DNA of 64,000 bases from an uncultured Mucilaginibacter sp. (GTDB lineage: Bacteria; Bacteroidota; Bacteroidia; Sphingobacteriales; Sphingobacteriaceae): positions 1 through 64,000 of the forward strand of contig CAIPFE010000003.1 in NCBI GenBank assembly GCA_903864275.1, given 5' to 3'. The translations under genes and the position numbers were made by a program. Below, one piece after another: positions 45,671 to 54,233 of this stretch (its first letter is position 1; each line of letters begins with the position of its first letter). A model generated the notes under the pieces. It searched no databases, was not told the origin of the DNA, and saw only the letters and a program-made list of their open reading frames with translations.

Positions 45671-46900
45671 ATGGGGAAGTTCTTTATACTGCTTATTTTG
45701 GGGTTACTCCCGTGTTTACTGCTTGCGCAAAGCCCCATTGATAAAAACCACATGAATTTTGATACTACGGGCCAAAAAGACTTGATAGACGTAGCAAGGT
45801 CGCTTCTCAAATCCAAACCGAGGCCAATTTCAGTAGACGAAAAAAAGAAAATATACTTTTCTATTTTACCTGTTTCTACTTCTATACCGGGCGGCGGAAT
45901 GGCATTGCTTACCTCGACAACAGCAGGTTTCTACCTCGGGGATAGAAATACCACTTATCTTTCAAGCGTTACTTTTACCCCTTATTTTAATTTAAAAGGG
46001 AGATACGGCATGCCGGTCCGGTCAAGCATATGGCTAAATAATAACAGCTGGGACATACAAGGTGATACCCGTTTTTTAGTTTATCCCCAATTTACCTGGG
46101 GCCTTGGTGGCGGGCAGCCTCAGAGTGATAGATTTTTGGTGAATTACAATTATATCCGTTTATATCAAAGCGCGCTTAAACGGATAACGTCATATTTTTT
46201 TGTCGGCGTTGGTTATGATTTTGATTATTATATTGACATCGAAAATAATGATAATACTATTGTTAATAACAGTAATTCCATAAGCAACTTTACACACTAC
46301 AAATTTGGCACTTCGACTGACGCCAACGCTGTTTCATCGGGGCCAACTATAAACTTGCTTTACGACACCCGCAAAAACTCCTTAAACCCGGTCCCCGGAA
46401 TTTATGCAAACTTAGTTTACCGTTATAGCAGCATCGCACTTGGAAGCAATAATAACTGGCAATCGCTGTACGCTGATTTTCGCAAATACATATCGCTTAC
46501 TGACAGCGGCCCCAAAAATGTGCTGGCATTTTGGACTTATTACTGGTCCACACTTACCACAGGTGCTCCCTACCTTGATTTACCGGCCATTGGGATGGAC
46601 CCTTATAACCGGTCAGGCAGGGGGATCCAGCAAAACCGCTTCAGGGGTAAAAGTTTAGTCTATTTTGAAAGCGAATACCGCAGGGATATCACGCGCGACG
46701 GTTTATTAGGTTTTGTGGTGTTTGCCAACATTAATTCAGCAAGCCAGCTCGTCGGCAATCGCTTTCAGTATTGGAACCCTGCAGCCGGCACAGGCCTGCG
46801 CATAAAATTCAACAAGAAATCCGATACCAATATCTGCATCGACTATGGTCTTAGTAAAGACTTTTCAACACTTATAATAGGCCTTGGCGAGGCCTTTTAA
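45671..46900 (+). CDS. BamA/surface-antigen-like outer-membrane beta-barrel protein, copy 1
   Basis: A 409-residue protein with a signal peptide (MGKFFILLILGLLPCLLLA). It has strand-like alternating segments throughout and typical barrel features: FVGVGYDFDYYID, INLLYDTRKNSLNPVPGIYANLVYRY and a C-terminal FSTLIIGLGEAF with terminal Phe. It resembles the barrel of the BamA/TamA (D15) family without POTRA domains, so it is probably a porin-like or patatin-associated barrel. The next gene is a close paralogue. Confidence 0.78.
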   Translation: MGKFFILLILGLLPCLLLAQSPIDKNHMNFDTTGQKDLIDVARSLLKSKPRPISVDEKKKIYFSILPVSTSIPGGGMALLTSTTAGFYLGDRNTTYLSSVTFTPYFNLKGRYGMPVRSSIWLNNNSWDIQGDTRFLVYPQFTWGLGGGQPQSDRFLVNYNYIRLYQSALKRITSYFFVGVGYDFDYYIDIENNDNTIVNNSNSISNFTHYKFGTSTDANAVSSGPTINLLYDTRKNSLNPVPGIYANLVYRYSSIALGSNNNWQSLYADFRKYISLTDSGPKNVLAFWTYYWSTLTTGAPYLDLPAIGMDPYNRSGRGIQQNRFRGKSLVYFESEYRRDITRDGLLGFVVFANINSASQLVGNRFQYWNPAAGTGLRIKFNKKSDTNICIDYGLSKDFSTLIIGLGEAF

Positions 46901-47043
46901 CATTTTATAGTGTTGTAAATGAGACGGGAGTTCCAGGATTTACGACACACTCGGCCATCCACTCTAATCGGGCACTAATTATTCCTGCGGCACTAATTGT
47001 CCACGTTTTCAAACAAAAAGAACGCTTTTTTCTTTTATTGATA

Positions 47044-48258
47044 ATGAAGAAATTTTTATTGCTGCTGATTTCCTGTTTATCACCGTGCCTCCTGATGGCA
47101 CAAACCCCTGTAGATACAACTAATAATGTTGATATTGATACCACCGGACAAAAAGACCTTATAGATATTGCCAGGTCGATTGTTAAGGACAAACCCCGAA
47201 AATTGTCGCGGGAAAGAAAACAGGTATATTTTTCTTTTTTACCTATTTCCACGTCAGTGCCGGGAGGGAGTTATGCATTGGTTACTTCTACAACAGCCGG
47301 TTTTTACCTGGGCGACAGAAAGAGCACTTATCTTTCCAGTGTTAACTTTGCCCCCTATTTTAACCTGAAGGGAAGGTATGGCCTGCCTATCCATTCAAGC
47401 ATCTGGACACCGGATAACACTTTTAATATCCAGGGCGATACCCGCTTTCTTGTATACCCCCAGTACACATGGGGCTTAGGCGGGGGGCAAGCCGAGGCCG
47501 ACAAAATTTTAGTTAATTACAGTTACATCCGTTTTTATCAAAGTGTGCTTAAACGGGTAACTCCGTTTTTTTATGCGGGTCTCGGGTACGATCTTGATTA
47601 TTATGTTAATATCAACACCAACGGAAGCCCGGCAACCCTGAGCGATTTTACCGGCTACCAGTATGGCACTGCGCCCGGTAAAAATTCTTTTTCCTCCGGG
47701 CTTACTTTCAATTTATTATATGATACGCGCCAAAACTCTATCAATCCTATTCCGGGCGTGTTTGCAAATCTAATTTACAGGCACAATGTGGAATTTATAG
47801 GTAGCGATAACAATTCCCAATCTGTTTATATCGACCTTCGCAAATATATTTCCCTAACCTTTGCCGGCCCTAAAAATCAATTAGCTTTTTGGGCCTATTA
47901 CTGGACAACAATCTCAACAGGTACGCCTTACCTAAATTTGCCGAGTATTGGGAACGATCCCTACCAGCGCTCGGGCCGGGGGATCGAACAAAACCGGTAT
48001 CGGGGCCAAAGTTTGATATATTTCGAAACTGAATACCGGCGGGATATTACCAGTAATGGTTTGCTTGGTTTTGTGCTGTTTGCCAATGTAAATGCAGCGA
48101 GCCAGGCTGATACCCGCCGGTTCTCCTATTTGAACCCTGCGGGCGGGGCGGGCCTGAGGGTTAAATTCAATAAAAAATCCAACACCAATATTTGTATTGA
48201 CTATGGATTTAGTAAAGACTATTCAAATGTCACATTCGGCCTCGGCGAAACTTTCTAA
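47044..48258 (+). CDS. BamA/surface-antigen-like outer-membrane beta-barrel protein, copy 2
   Basis: A 404-residue paralogue of the preceding gene. The signal peptide is MKKFLLLLISCLSPCLLMA; I start at ATG 47044 rather than the TTG two codons upstream. It matches the first copy along its whole length: the same DTTGQKDLIDIARS segment, YDTRQNSINPIPGVFANLIYR, and a C-terminal NVTFGLGETF. The tandem arrangement and high similarity point to a duplication that was followed by divergence. No partner gene suggests a cargo. Confidence 0.78.
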   Translation: MKKFLLLLISCLSPCLLMAQTPVDTTNNVDIDTTGQKDLIDIARSIVKDKPRKLSRERKQVYFSFLPISTSVPGGSYALVTSTTAGFYLGDRKSTYLSSVNFAPYFNLKGRYGLPIHSSIWTPDNTFNIQGDTRFLVYPQYTWGLGGGQAEADKILVNYSYIRFYQSVLKRVTPFFYAGLGYDLDYYVNINTNGSPATLSDFTGYQYGTAPGKNSFSSGLTFNLLYDTRQNSINPIPGVFANLIYRHNVEFIGSDNNSQSVYIDLRKYISLTFAGPKNQLAFWAYYWTTISTGTPYLNLPSIGNDPYQRSGRGIEQNRYRGQSLIYFETEYRRDITSNGLLGFVLFANVNAASQADTRRFSYLNPAGGAGLRVKFNKKSNTNICIDYGFSKDYSNVTFGLGETF

Positions 48259-48365
48259 GTAAAGTTTCATATTAATTTAAAATACCGCAGTATTTATTAA
48301 TAATAAGTCAAAATTTAACTAACAATATAATAATAGTTTCTTTTTAATTACGAAAACAATTTAAT

Positions 48366-48373
48366 TATATTTG
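48366..48373 (+). promoter_or_regulatory. -7 box upstream of the first zinc-ribbon gene
   Basis: TATATTTG matches TAnnTTTG. With initiation a few bases downstream, the ATG at 48422 would have a leader of about 40 nt. It also shows that the TTG at 48371, inside the box, is not the start. Confidence 0.4.
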
Positions 48374-48421
48374 TCTAAGCTTTATAAGAACGGAATACCC
48401 ATAATAATCAAATATCAAAGT

Positions 48422-48613
48422 ATGGTAGTATCATTAAACAACGGTGATAGGATTATTAAAGACGAGAAAAAGGCCTATCACTGCCCCCGGTGTAAATCGA
48501 AACTTACAGATAGGATCCGAAGAGGCTTTTTCGTTAAAAACGTTCTGTTCTGGCTCCCCTTGCGAAGGTATTCATGCAGTAAATGCAAACGCAAAATTTA
48601 TTTTTGGGCTTAA
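48422..48613 (+). CDS. small zinc-ribbon protein, copy 1
   Basis: A 63-residue protein starting at ATG 48422 with two Cys pairs: CPRC near residue 22 and CSKC near 53, spaced by about 27 residues rich in Arg/Lys and aromatics (RRGFFVKNVLFWLPLRRY). The C-x-x-C pairs should bind one zinc. The basic, aromatic middle could touch a membrane or nucleic acid. It ends KIYFWA. The next gene is a diverged paralogue. No family name is known to me. Confidence 0.6.
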   Translation: MVVSLNNGDRIIKDEKKAYHCPRCKSKLTDRIRRGFFVKNVLFWLPLRRYSCSKCKRKIYFWA

Positions 48614-48715
48614 TCAAAAGAATTGAACTAACGGCCGGAACTGATTATATAAATTAATTTATTTTCGTTTAAATGAATTATTCTGAGTTTTTAGCGCTTA
48701 ATAAATAAAAACATT

Positions 48716-48723
48716 TATTTTTG
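48716..48723 (+). promoter_or_regulatory. -7 box upstream of the second zinc-ribbon gene
   Basis: TATTTTTG matches TAnnTTTG and lies 32 nt before the TTG start at 48756. No clear -33 element was seen. Confidence 0.35.
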
Positions 48724-48755
48724 GCAATTACTACTTAATTAATTGTTGAGTTAAA

Positions 48756-48938
48756 TTGACTGAAAAGAAGAACACCCGGGAAACCTATTATTGTTCAAAA
48801 TGTGGCGTTCCATTTCATTTTCGGGTACACAGGCATTGGCTGGTTAAACAATTGCCTTTTTTGTTTCCGGTTAGGAGGTATTTTTGCGCCAAATGCAAAA
48901 AGTCGTCTTATGTGTGGGTAAAAAAAGAAACAGACTAA
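48756..48938 (+). CDS. small zinc-ribbon protein, copy 2
   Basis: A 60-residue protein with CSKC near residue 13 and CAKC near 44. The intervening segment RHWLVKQLPFLFPVRRYFC parallels that of copy 1, as does the C-terminal aromatic SSYVW. The only start in frame is TTG 48756. The two copies share spacing but about half the residues, so they are old duplicates under constraint on the Cys and Arg/aromatic positions. Confidence 0.55.
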   Translation: MTEKKNTRETYYCSKCGVPFHFRVHRHWLVKQLPFLFPVRRYFCAKCKKSSYVWVKKETD

Positions 48939-49120
48939 ATTAGTTCACAGTTGATGGTTCATAGTTTACGGTAAAAAGTTTGACCATGGCTGGATCAATA
49001 TTATTAGCCGCAAATTATCGTTCGGGGGGTAATACATTAGTCAGAAATTCTTCACGGCCTCGATGGTTCCCGCTCTAGCATCTTGTCATACACATTGCCA
49101 ACTCAAAACTGCCCAGTTCA

Positions 49121-50911
49121 TTACTGCCCGCCACTGCTACTGCTACTACCACTTACAGGTTCCTTTGCTAACATAGCCTCCCTGATATACCTGACAGGGG
49201 CGCTGCCATAACTTAAAAATTTCTCGTTGAAATCTTTTAATTTGTACTTGTCGCCCATCTTCTTTTTATAGGCTTCGCGCAGGTCCATTATTTCTTTGTA
49301 GCCTGTAAAATAGCTATCCAGTTGTACGCTGGTTACACTTACGCGTTTCCATTTTCCGTCGGCTTCAGCCTGTTGCTGAAATGCTTCATGGGTTAGCAGG
49401 TTCAAGGCATCCTGTTTTGACATATTTTGGGTATGCACTGCATAGTCAAGGATGGTATTACAAACCGAGCGCAGGTGCCATTTGTACCACATCAGCCGCA
49501 TTTCGGGAGCATCACCGCCAAAGCCATTGTCCAGCATCATCTCCTCACTATAAACGGCCCAACCCTCTACCATAGCGGTATTGCCAAAAATTGATTTGAT
49601 AAGGCTTGGCGCCTTATTGGCATATAAAAGTTGCACATAATGGCCGGGAATAGCCTCGTGAATGCACAATATCTGCAAAATATACTGGTTGTATTCGCGC
49701 AGGTAGCTTTCGACCTTGGCGGGCGGCCAGCCTGCCAGGCTGCCTACATTGAAATACGAATTGCCGCTTTTATCATAAGGCCCCGGCGAGCTCATAGATG
49801 CCCCGGCAACCCCTGCCATATAGCCCGGCTCTTTCCGCACCACCAGCGGTTTAGAAGGGTCGAGCGTGAGCAGGTCTTTGGCTTTTACAAACGCGGTGAG
49901 TTTCGGTAATTCGTTTTCAATAGCCGACTGAAATTCACCAGGCTGAACATGTTTTGCTGAAAGTGTATCAATAACTTGCGCTATCAGGTCGAGCGAGTCA
50001 GTCGGCATAGCCTTTGTGCCAAAATATTTAGGCCATAACTTTTTGCTGATCTGCGCCATCTCGTGATGGATGTGTTTTTTACGTTCTACCGCTGCATTAT
50101 ATATCTGCTGGGGGGTAGATTCTGATTGGATATCGTACTTAAACTTTTCGTCATAGAGCTCCCGGCCAAGCCTGAAGCTGCGGGGCTTATCGTTTTTCAA
50201 GTTTTTCAACCATTCGGCGAAAGCTTTTACCGTTTCGGCTGAAAGGTGTGCCCTGTCGAGCATCAGCTTTTGTTCAGCCTGCGGGATATTGGTTTTTTTC
50301 AGCGAGTCGGTAAAGTCTTTTTCGAACACGCCAACGCCGCCGAGCAGCTGGTCTTCCGCCAGGTTCGTTAGGTCGGTAACCGGGTTTTTAACCTGTTTTT
50401 CAGCCTCTTTGTAGTAAGCCGGTATGTTGAGCATTTTCTGGTAGAAATTGCGCATACGATTGGCAAGCGGCGCATAATGCTCATTAAGGATATAGGCAAA
50501 TGTGCCGGTAACATTATAGGCAGCAGGGTCCCACTGGTACGATTTTAACTGCTGGATCGTCCACTCTATCGATTCCATTTGATTTTGCATCAGGTGGTAA
50601 TCAATTTTATTGGCATCGGACAAGATGGTCACATCAAACCTGCTTAATGAATCTATCTGTACTTTTGCAAAAGTCACCAGTTTATCCCTCAGCTTATCGT
50701 CAGGCACAAACAGCAGGCTGTCATACTTATGATAGCCGACAGATGCTGCCCAATCCGGATTTAATTTCCATAAGCCTTCAAGGAAAGAATTTTCATAAGT
50801 AGTGAATGCCGCGTCGTCCTTGCCTAACTGCGGGCCGGTGTTGCCATCCTTTTTACACCCGATAAACGCGGTAGTAATTACAATAGCCGTATATAAAAGT
50901 TTTTTTATCAC
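49121..50911 (-). CDS. DUF885-family lipoprotein
   Basis: A 596-residue protein starting at GTG 50911 with a lipoprotein signal (TTAFIGC, lipidated Cys19), so it should be anchored in the envelope. The mature part is the all-helical DUF885 fold with the zinc-peptidase-like motif HEAIPGH in CIHEAIPGHYVQ, and downstream EGWAVYSEEMM. Family members are thought to be metallo-carboxypeptidases. The C-terminus VSGSSSSSGGQ is encoded by CTGCTACTGCTACTACC repeat sequence, so the stop lies inside an intergenic-type repeat that extends the protein. Confidence 0.88.
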   Translation of the reverse strand: MIKKLLYTAIVITTAFIGCKKDGNTGPQLGKDDAAFTTYENSFLEGLWKLNPDWAASVGYHKYDSLLFVPDDKLRDKLVTFAKVQIDSLSRFDVTILSDANKIDYHLMQNQMESIEWTIQQLKSYQWDPAAYNVTGTFAYILNEHYAPLANRMRNFYQKMLNIPAYYKEAEKQVKNPVTDLTNLAEDQLLGGVGVFEKDFTDSLKKTNIPQAEQKLMLDRAHLSAETVKAFAEWLKNLKNDKPRSFRLGRELYDEKFKYDIQSESTPQQIYNAAVERKKHIHHEMAQISKKLWPKYFGTKAMPTDSLDLIAQVIDTLSAKHVQPGEFQSAIENELPKLTAFVKAKDLLTLDPSKPLVVRKEPGYMAGVAGASMSSPGPYDKSGNSYFNVGSLAGWPPAKVESYLREYNQYILQILCIHEAIPGHYVQLLYANKAPSLIKSIFGNTAMVEGWAVYSEEMMLDNGFGGDAPEMRLMWYKWHLRSVCNTILDYAVHTQNMSKQDALNLLTHEAFQQQAEADGKWKRVSVTSVQLDSYFTGYKEIMDLREAYKKKMGDKYKLKDFNEKFLSYGSAPVRYIREAMLAKEPVSGSSSSSGGQ

Positions 50912-51088
50912 GTGGTTTGTCCGATTTACTTTGGAGGCATAAACTTAAAACATTTAGCCGGAATATAGGAACAGAACGCATATAGTTCTGAAAAAATTTC
51001 GGGACAGGTTTTTAATTACGCATCATTTAATTAAATGATAGAAATACCAACCATTTTTTGGGATATTTGTTGTTTAGGAGAATCAGGA

Positions 51089-51152
51089 ACCAAGAGTCAA
51101 GAATCAAGACCTTTTTTCTGATCTTGACTTCTGGCTCTTGCATCTTGACTCT
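51089..51152. repeat. AAGAGTCAAGA inverted repeat upstream of dinB-like gene
   Basis: CAAGAGTCAAGAATCAAGACC at the left is matched by reverse-complement copies (CTTGACTTCTGG, CTCTTGCATCTTGACTC) at the right across a short T-rich loop. It sits between the divergent DUF885 and DinB genes. Confidence 0.5.
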
Positions 51153-51155
51153 TTA

Positions 51156-51163
51156 TAAATTTG
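51156..51163 (+). promoter_or_regulatory. -7 box immediately before the DinB-like gene
   Basis: TAAATTTG matches TAnnTTTG and ends four bases before the ATG at 51168. If used, the transcript would be leaderless or nearly so. Confidence 0.35.
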
Positions 51164-51167
51164 CATT

Positions 51168-51641
51168 ATGGAAAATCAGCATAAAATACTTTTAAGCGAA
51201 TTAACAAAGCTGCTGCTTGGCGGCAGCGCCCATGTGTCATTACAGGATGCTTTAAAAGGCTTGCCACCCCGGCTGCGGGATATAAAGCCTGATAATATGC
51301 CCTACAGCATCTGGCAATTGGTTGAGCATATCCGTATAGCCCAATGGGATATGATGAAATTTTGCAAAGATGCCGACCATAAATCACCAAAATGGCCCGA
51401 AGAATACTGGCCAAAGGAAAGCGGCCCCAGAGATGAAGGCGCCTGGAAGGGCTCGTTAACACAAATCAGCAGCGACCTGGATGAGTTTATAGAACTCATG
51501 GAACACAGCGACATTTACCAAAAACTACAACACGGAGACGGCCAGACTATTTTGCGTGAAGCTTTGCAAATAGCTGATCATAATAGCTACCATATTGCGG
51601 AGATCGTTGCCATCAGGAGGTTTTTGGGGGATTGGAAATAG
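51168..51641 (+). CDS. DinB-family protein
   Basis: A 157-residue four-helix bundle of the DinB/YfiT type, often thiol- or metal-dependent transferases. The metal-binding His triad is visible: His54 in LVEHIRIAQWD, and His138 and His142 in DHNSYHIAEI. Substrate unknown. It is convergent with the alpha/beta hydrolase gene, whose stop is 1 bp away, so the two 3' ends abut. Confidence 0.88.
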   Translation: MENQHKILLSELTKLLLGGSAHVSLQDALKGLPPRLRDIKPDNMPYSIWQLVEHIRIAQWDMMKFCKDADHKSPKWPEEYWPKESGPRDEGAWKGSLTQISSDLDEFIELMEHSDIYQKLQHGDGQTILREALQIADHNSYHIAEIVAIRRFLGDWK

Positions 51642-51642
51642 C

Positions 51643-52929
51643 CTACCTTACCTTATTCACAAAATCAACAATACCGGGTACAAGCCCCGCGCTAAGCGGC
51701 GCGTCAGGTTTACTATTTACGGCGGCGTTTTGTTCTTCATCCGCCGGGGCATCTTTTAATTGGTGGTTCATGCCTTTAATAAGTAATAGTGCAGCGTCAG
51801 ATTTTGCTTTTTTTAGTTTGTCGGCATTATCGGGCGTAACAGCCAGATCTGTTGTTCCCTGTATAATTAAGGTAGGTATTTTTATTTTTTTCATTCCCCT
51901 TATCGGCGACATCCTGCACCACGACATTAAAAAGGTTTGGATGCTTGGTCTGGCAATATAATAAATAGCGGGATCAACAATGGGCGTGGTTTTCCCTTTA
52001 CGCATGCTGTCTAAAATAGTTTTAAACTCGTCAGCCTGGTATTTGGGCTTCGTTTTCATTTCATCGGTCAATATTTTTTCAGCCTGTTCGCTCCAGCCCT
52101 CGGCCGAAATGTAGGCTTTTACAGGCTCATCAAACATCGCTAACATGGCTACTTCCGCTCCTTCGCCATGCCCGAAGAGGACGATCTTCGAGAACCGCTG
52201 GTCGTCGTTTAACATGTTTACCAGGCCGACGGCGTCATCCCCATAATCATCGATACGCAGCTGCGCTTCGGTTGTAGTAGTTACGCTTTCGCCCACCATG
52301 CGTTTATCATAGCGTACAGAAGCTATCCCGTTCTTGCCCAAATCGTGCGCTAGTAGCTTGTAGGTATTTGCAGTTATACCAGTTTTGGGATTGTTGCCGT
52401 CGCGGTCGGTTGCGCCGGCATCGCCAATAATTAAAACTACGGGGATCTTGCCGGTCACATTGCTGGGCATTACTAATGTCCCGGAGATCTGCCCCGATAA
52501 AGTTTTCAGCAATATGGGCGACTCTGTTATTGATGGATCAACAGCTTGCGGCACAGCAGCACTTTCCTGGTAAGGGCTTAAGAGCAGCCCGGTTAGTTTA
52601 TTTTGTGCATTAAGCGACAGGTTCAATAAAAAAGTACTGTTTTTAAAAGTAGCCTTATAAACGGCCAGCGAACCCCCATATTTAACAAATTCTGTCTTAA
52701 CAAGTTCGCCGTATTGCGATTTTAGCTGCAGTGTAGTTGGTTTGAAATTTGCCAGCGGTAAAGCGGTTTTCATTTCGGGACTAAACATGCTGAAAATGCT
52801 GTCGGGCTGGTTATTATTATAGTAATGCGTAAATTTAGCGAGGGCGGCCGTATAATTAGCCGGTTCGGCCTGGGCAATTACTCTAAAGGTGATCAGCAGG
52901 GTAATAATTAAAAAAACAGCTCTTTTCAT
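51643..52929 (-). CDS. exported alpha/beta hydrolase-fold protein lacking the catalytic serine
   Basis: A 428-residue protein with a signal peptide (residues 1-20) and an N-terminal helical/strand domain of DUF3887 type (about 22-120: FTHYYNNNQPDSIFSMFSPEM). An alpha/beta hydrolase domain of the serine aminopeptidase type runs from about 140. The nucleophile elbow, normally G-H-S-E-G in this family, reads G253-H-G255-E-G257, so the Ser is Gly. The usual G-S-G-P oxyanion segment reads G-D-A-G-A before DRDGNN. The later Asp (TTDLAV) and His (GMNHQL) are kept. It is probably not an active hydrolase, perhaps a binding protein. The frame is intact. Confidence 0.82.
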   Translation of the reverse strand: MKRAVFLIITLLITFRVIAQAEPANYTAALAKFTHYYNNNQPDSIFSMFSPEMKTALPLANFKPTTLQLKSQYGELVKTEFVKYGGSLAVYKATFKNSTFLLNLSLNAQNKLTGLLLSPYQESAAVPQAVDPSITESPILLKTLSGQISGTLVMPSNVTGKIPVVLIIGDAGATDRDGNNPKTGITANTYKLLAHDLGKNGIASVRYDKRMVGESVTTTTEAQLRIDDYGDDAVGLVNMLNDDQRFSKIVLFGHGEGAEVAMLAMFDEPVKAYISAEGWSEQAEKILTDEMKTKPKYQADEFKTILDSMRKGKTTPIVDPAIYYIARPSIQTFLMSWCRMSPIRGMKKIKIPTLIIQGTTDLAVTPDNADKLKKAKSDAALLLIKGMNHQLKDAPADEEQNAAVNSKPDAPLSAGLVPGIVDFVNKVR

Positions 52930-53028
52930 TGGGGTACGGTCAATTTGAAATTACAGCTTCGAAATTAATAAAAATCAGGTAGGTTTTCTTGCTCGTCATT
53001 TAAATAACATACCGATTGTAGAATAGTC

Positions 53029-53052
53029 CGAAAGTCAGTAAAGTCCGAAAGA
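53029..53052. repeat. AAGTCCGAAAG units
   Basis: A short untranslated patch of the heptamer/octamer family (GTCCGAAAGTCAGTAAAGTC). The rest of 52930-53126 shows no gene. Confidence 0.4.
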
Positions 53053-53128
53053 AGCTGTAAGCGACCATAAAAAAATAACTTGAGTTATATGGAAGAGGAC
53101 TTTTTAAAAACAAGACGAATAAAAAAGT

Positions 53129-53152
53129 CTCCCCGCCAAGCCGGCGGGGGAG
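53129..53152 (-). terminator. terminator after the DoxX-like gene
   Basis: CTCCCCGCC (53129-53137) and GGCGGGGGAG (53143-53152) form a GC-rich stem with a short loop. On the minus strand it is followed by ACTTTTTT. It lies about 50 bp downstream of the stop of the membrane protein gene. Confidence 0.7.
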
Positions 53153-53203
53153 ATTATTAATGTTATTAATTGTTTTTTTATGCGTTCATGAAGGCTTCGC
53201 CGT

Positions 53204-53974
53204 TTAGAGGGTATTACCTTTGGGCTTAACTGTCCCCGCAATCAACAGCCCGATCCCGCTCATGGCCAATGGCACAAACAGGTTGGTCCATGATGTTTCA
53301 CCATGAATATCTGCAAAGAGTAGCGGCACGTGAAGCAGGCAAATCCATAAAAAGAACATTAAACTTAACAGCGTGGCTGATAAGCGTACGCGTTTTTGAA
53401 TAAAAATGCTTAGCGATGCTGCAAAGAAAGACACTACTGCAAAATAGGCCCAAAATAACGGCCAGGGTATCCAGCCCGGGATGATGGAAACTACAAATTT
53501 CGTAAACAGGAAATGCAGCACTGCGAATACAAACAGGGATATTGCAAAGCAATATTTGCCGGCAGCTATCAATTTATGCCGGGCGATTTTATGATTGCCT
53601 GCCGTTAAAACAGTACCCGACAAAATTAAGGCCCCGCTAAATAACATAAACACTTCAAAAGTGGGTGTCCACTCACTGGAGACGTTTATATGCGTAATCA
53701 GCTTAGGTAAATGCAGAAAAAGCAAAAACGCCAGGAAAATTCCCCCGGCCAGCAAAGCGCCCGGCCACGCGTATTTTTTTGTCAGCATCAATATCCCCGA
53801 AATGATCATGCAGATGCCGCTTAAATAAATAAGTAAATTCCTGCCGGGCAGTGAACTGCTAACTGGCAATAACCCGGTCGGAAAATTACCGGTTACCAGG
53901 TGGATGATACCGATGGCTAACACGGAGATGCCAAAAAATATCCTGCCGGTTTCTAAGTAAAAATCGTTTCTCAT
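53204..53974 (-). CDS. DoxX-like membrane protein with internal duplication
   Basis: A 256-residue inner-membrane protein of eight or so TM helices. It consists of two similar halves: GRIFFGISVLAIGIIHLV ... LLFLHLPKLI in the first and GKYCFAISLFVFAVLHFLF ... ICLLHVPLLF in the second. Each is a four-helix DoxX-like unit with a conserved His in helix 1 (IIH, VLH) and an H-(L/V)-P motif at the end of helix 3. Function unknown; DoxX proteins are linked to thiol stress. Monocistronic, ended by a GC-rich hairpin. Confidence 0.75.
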   Translation of the reverse strand: MRNDFYLETGRIFFGISVLAIGIIHLVTGNFPTGLLPVSSSLPGRNLLIYLSGICMIISGILMLTKKYAWPGALLAGGIFLAFLLFLHLPKLITHINVSSEWTPTFEVFMLFSGALILSGTVLTAGNHKIARHKLIAAGKYCFAISLFVFAVLHFLFTKFVVSIIPGWIPWPLFWAYFAVVSFFAASLSIFIQKRVRLSATLLSLMFFLWICLLHVPLLFADIHGETSWTNLFVPLAMSGIGLLIAGTVKPKGNTL

Positions 53975-54233
53975 AAAATTAAATTTTATAATAATAACTT
54001 CAATAAAATAATAAGAAACTCAGCTTGTTTTTTGGTGGATGGCAGGATAAGAACTGCTTTCTTTAAGATAGAAAATCCGGATGAAACTTTAGCTGCTGGC
54101 AGGAGCTTGAACAAATATAAAAAGTTTAGCGGAAAATCCACCTTTTTTTAAATCGCTGCCAGGCGGCTTCTTACACCTTGAATTACAAGTATTTTAAATA
54201 TATTTATTGCTCGTAAACTATCAGCCGGCCCTT

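Noticed and set aside
48371..48421. TTG start for the first zinc-ribbon gene
   Set aside because: The TTG lies inside a TATATTTG promoter box, so it would not be transcribed; ATG 48422 is used.
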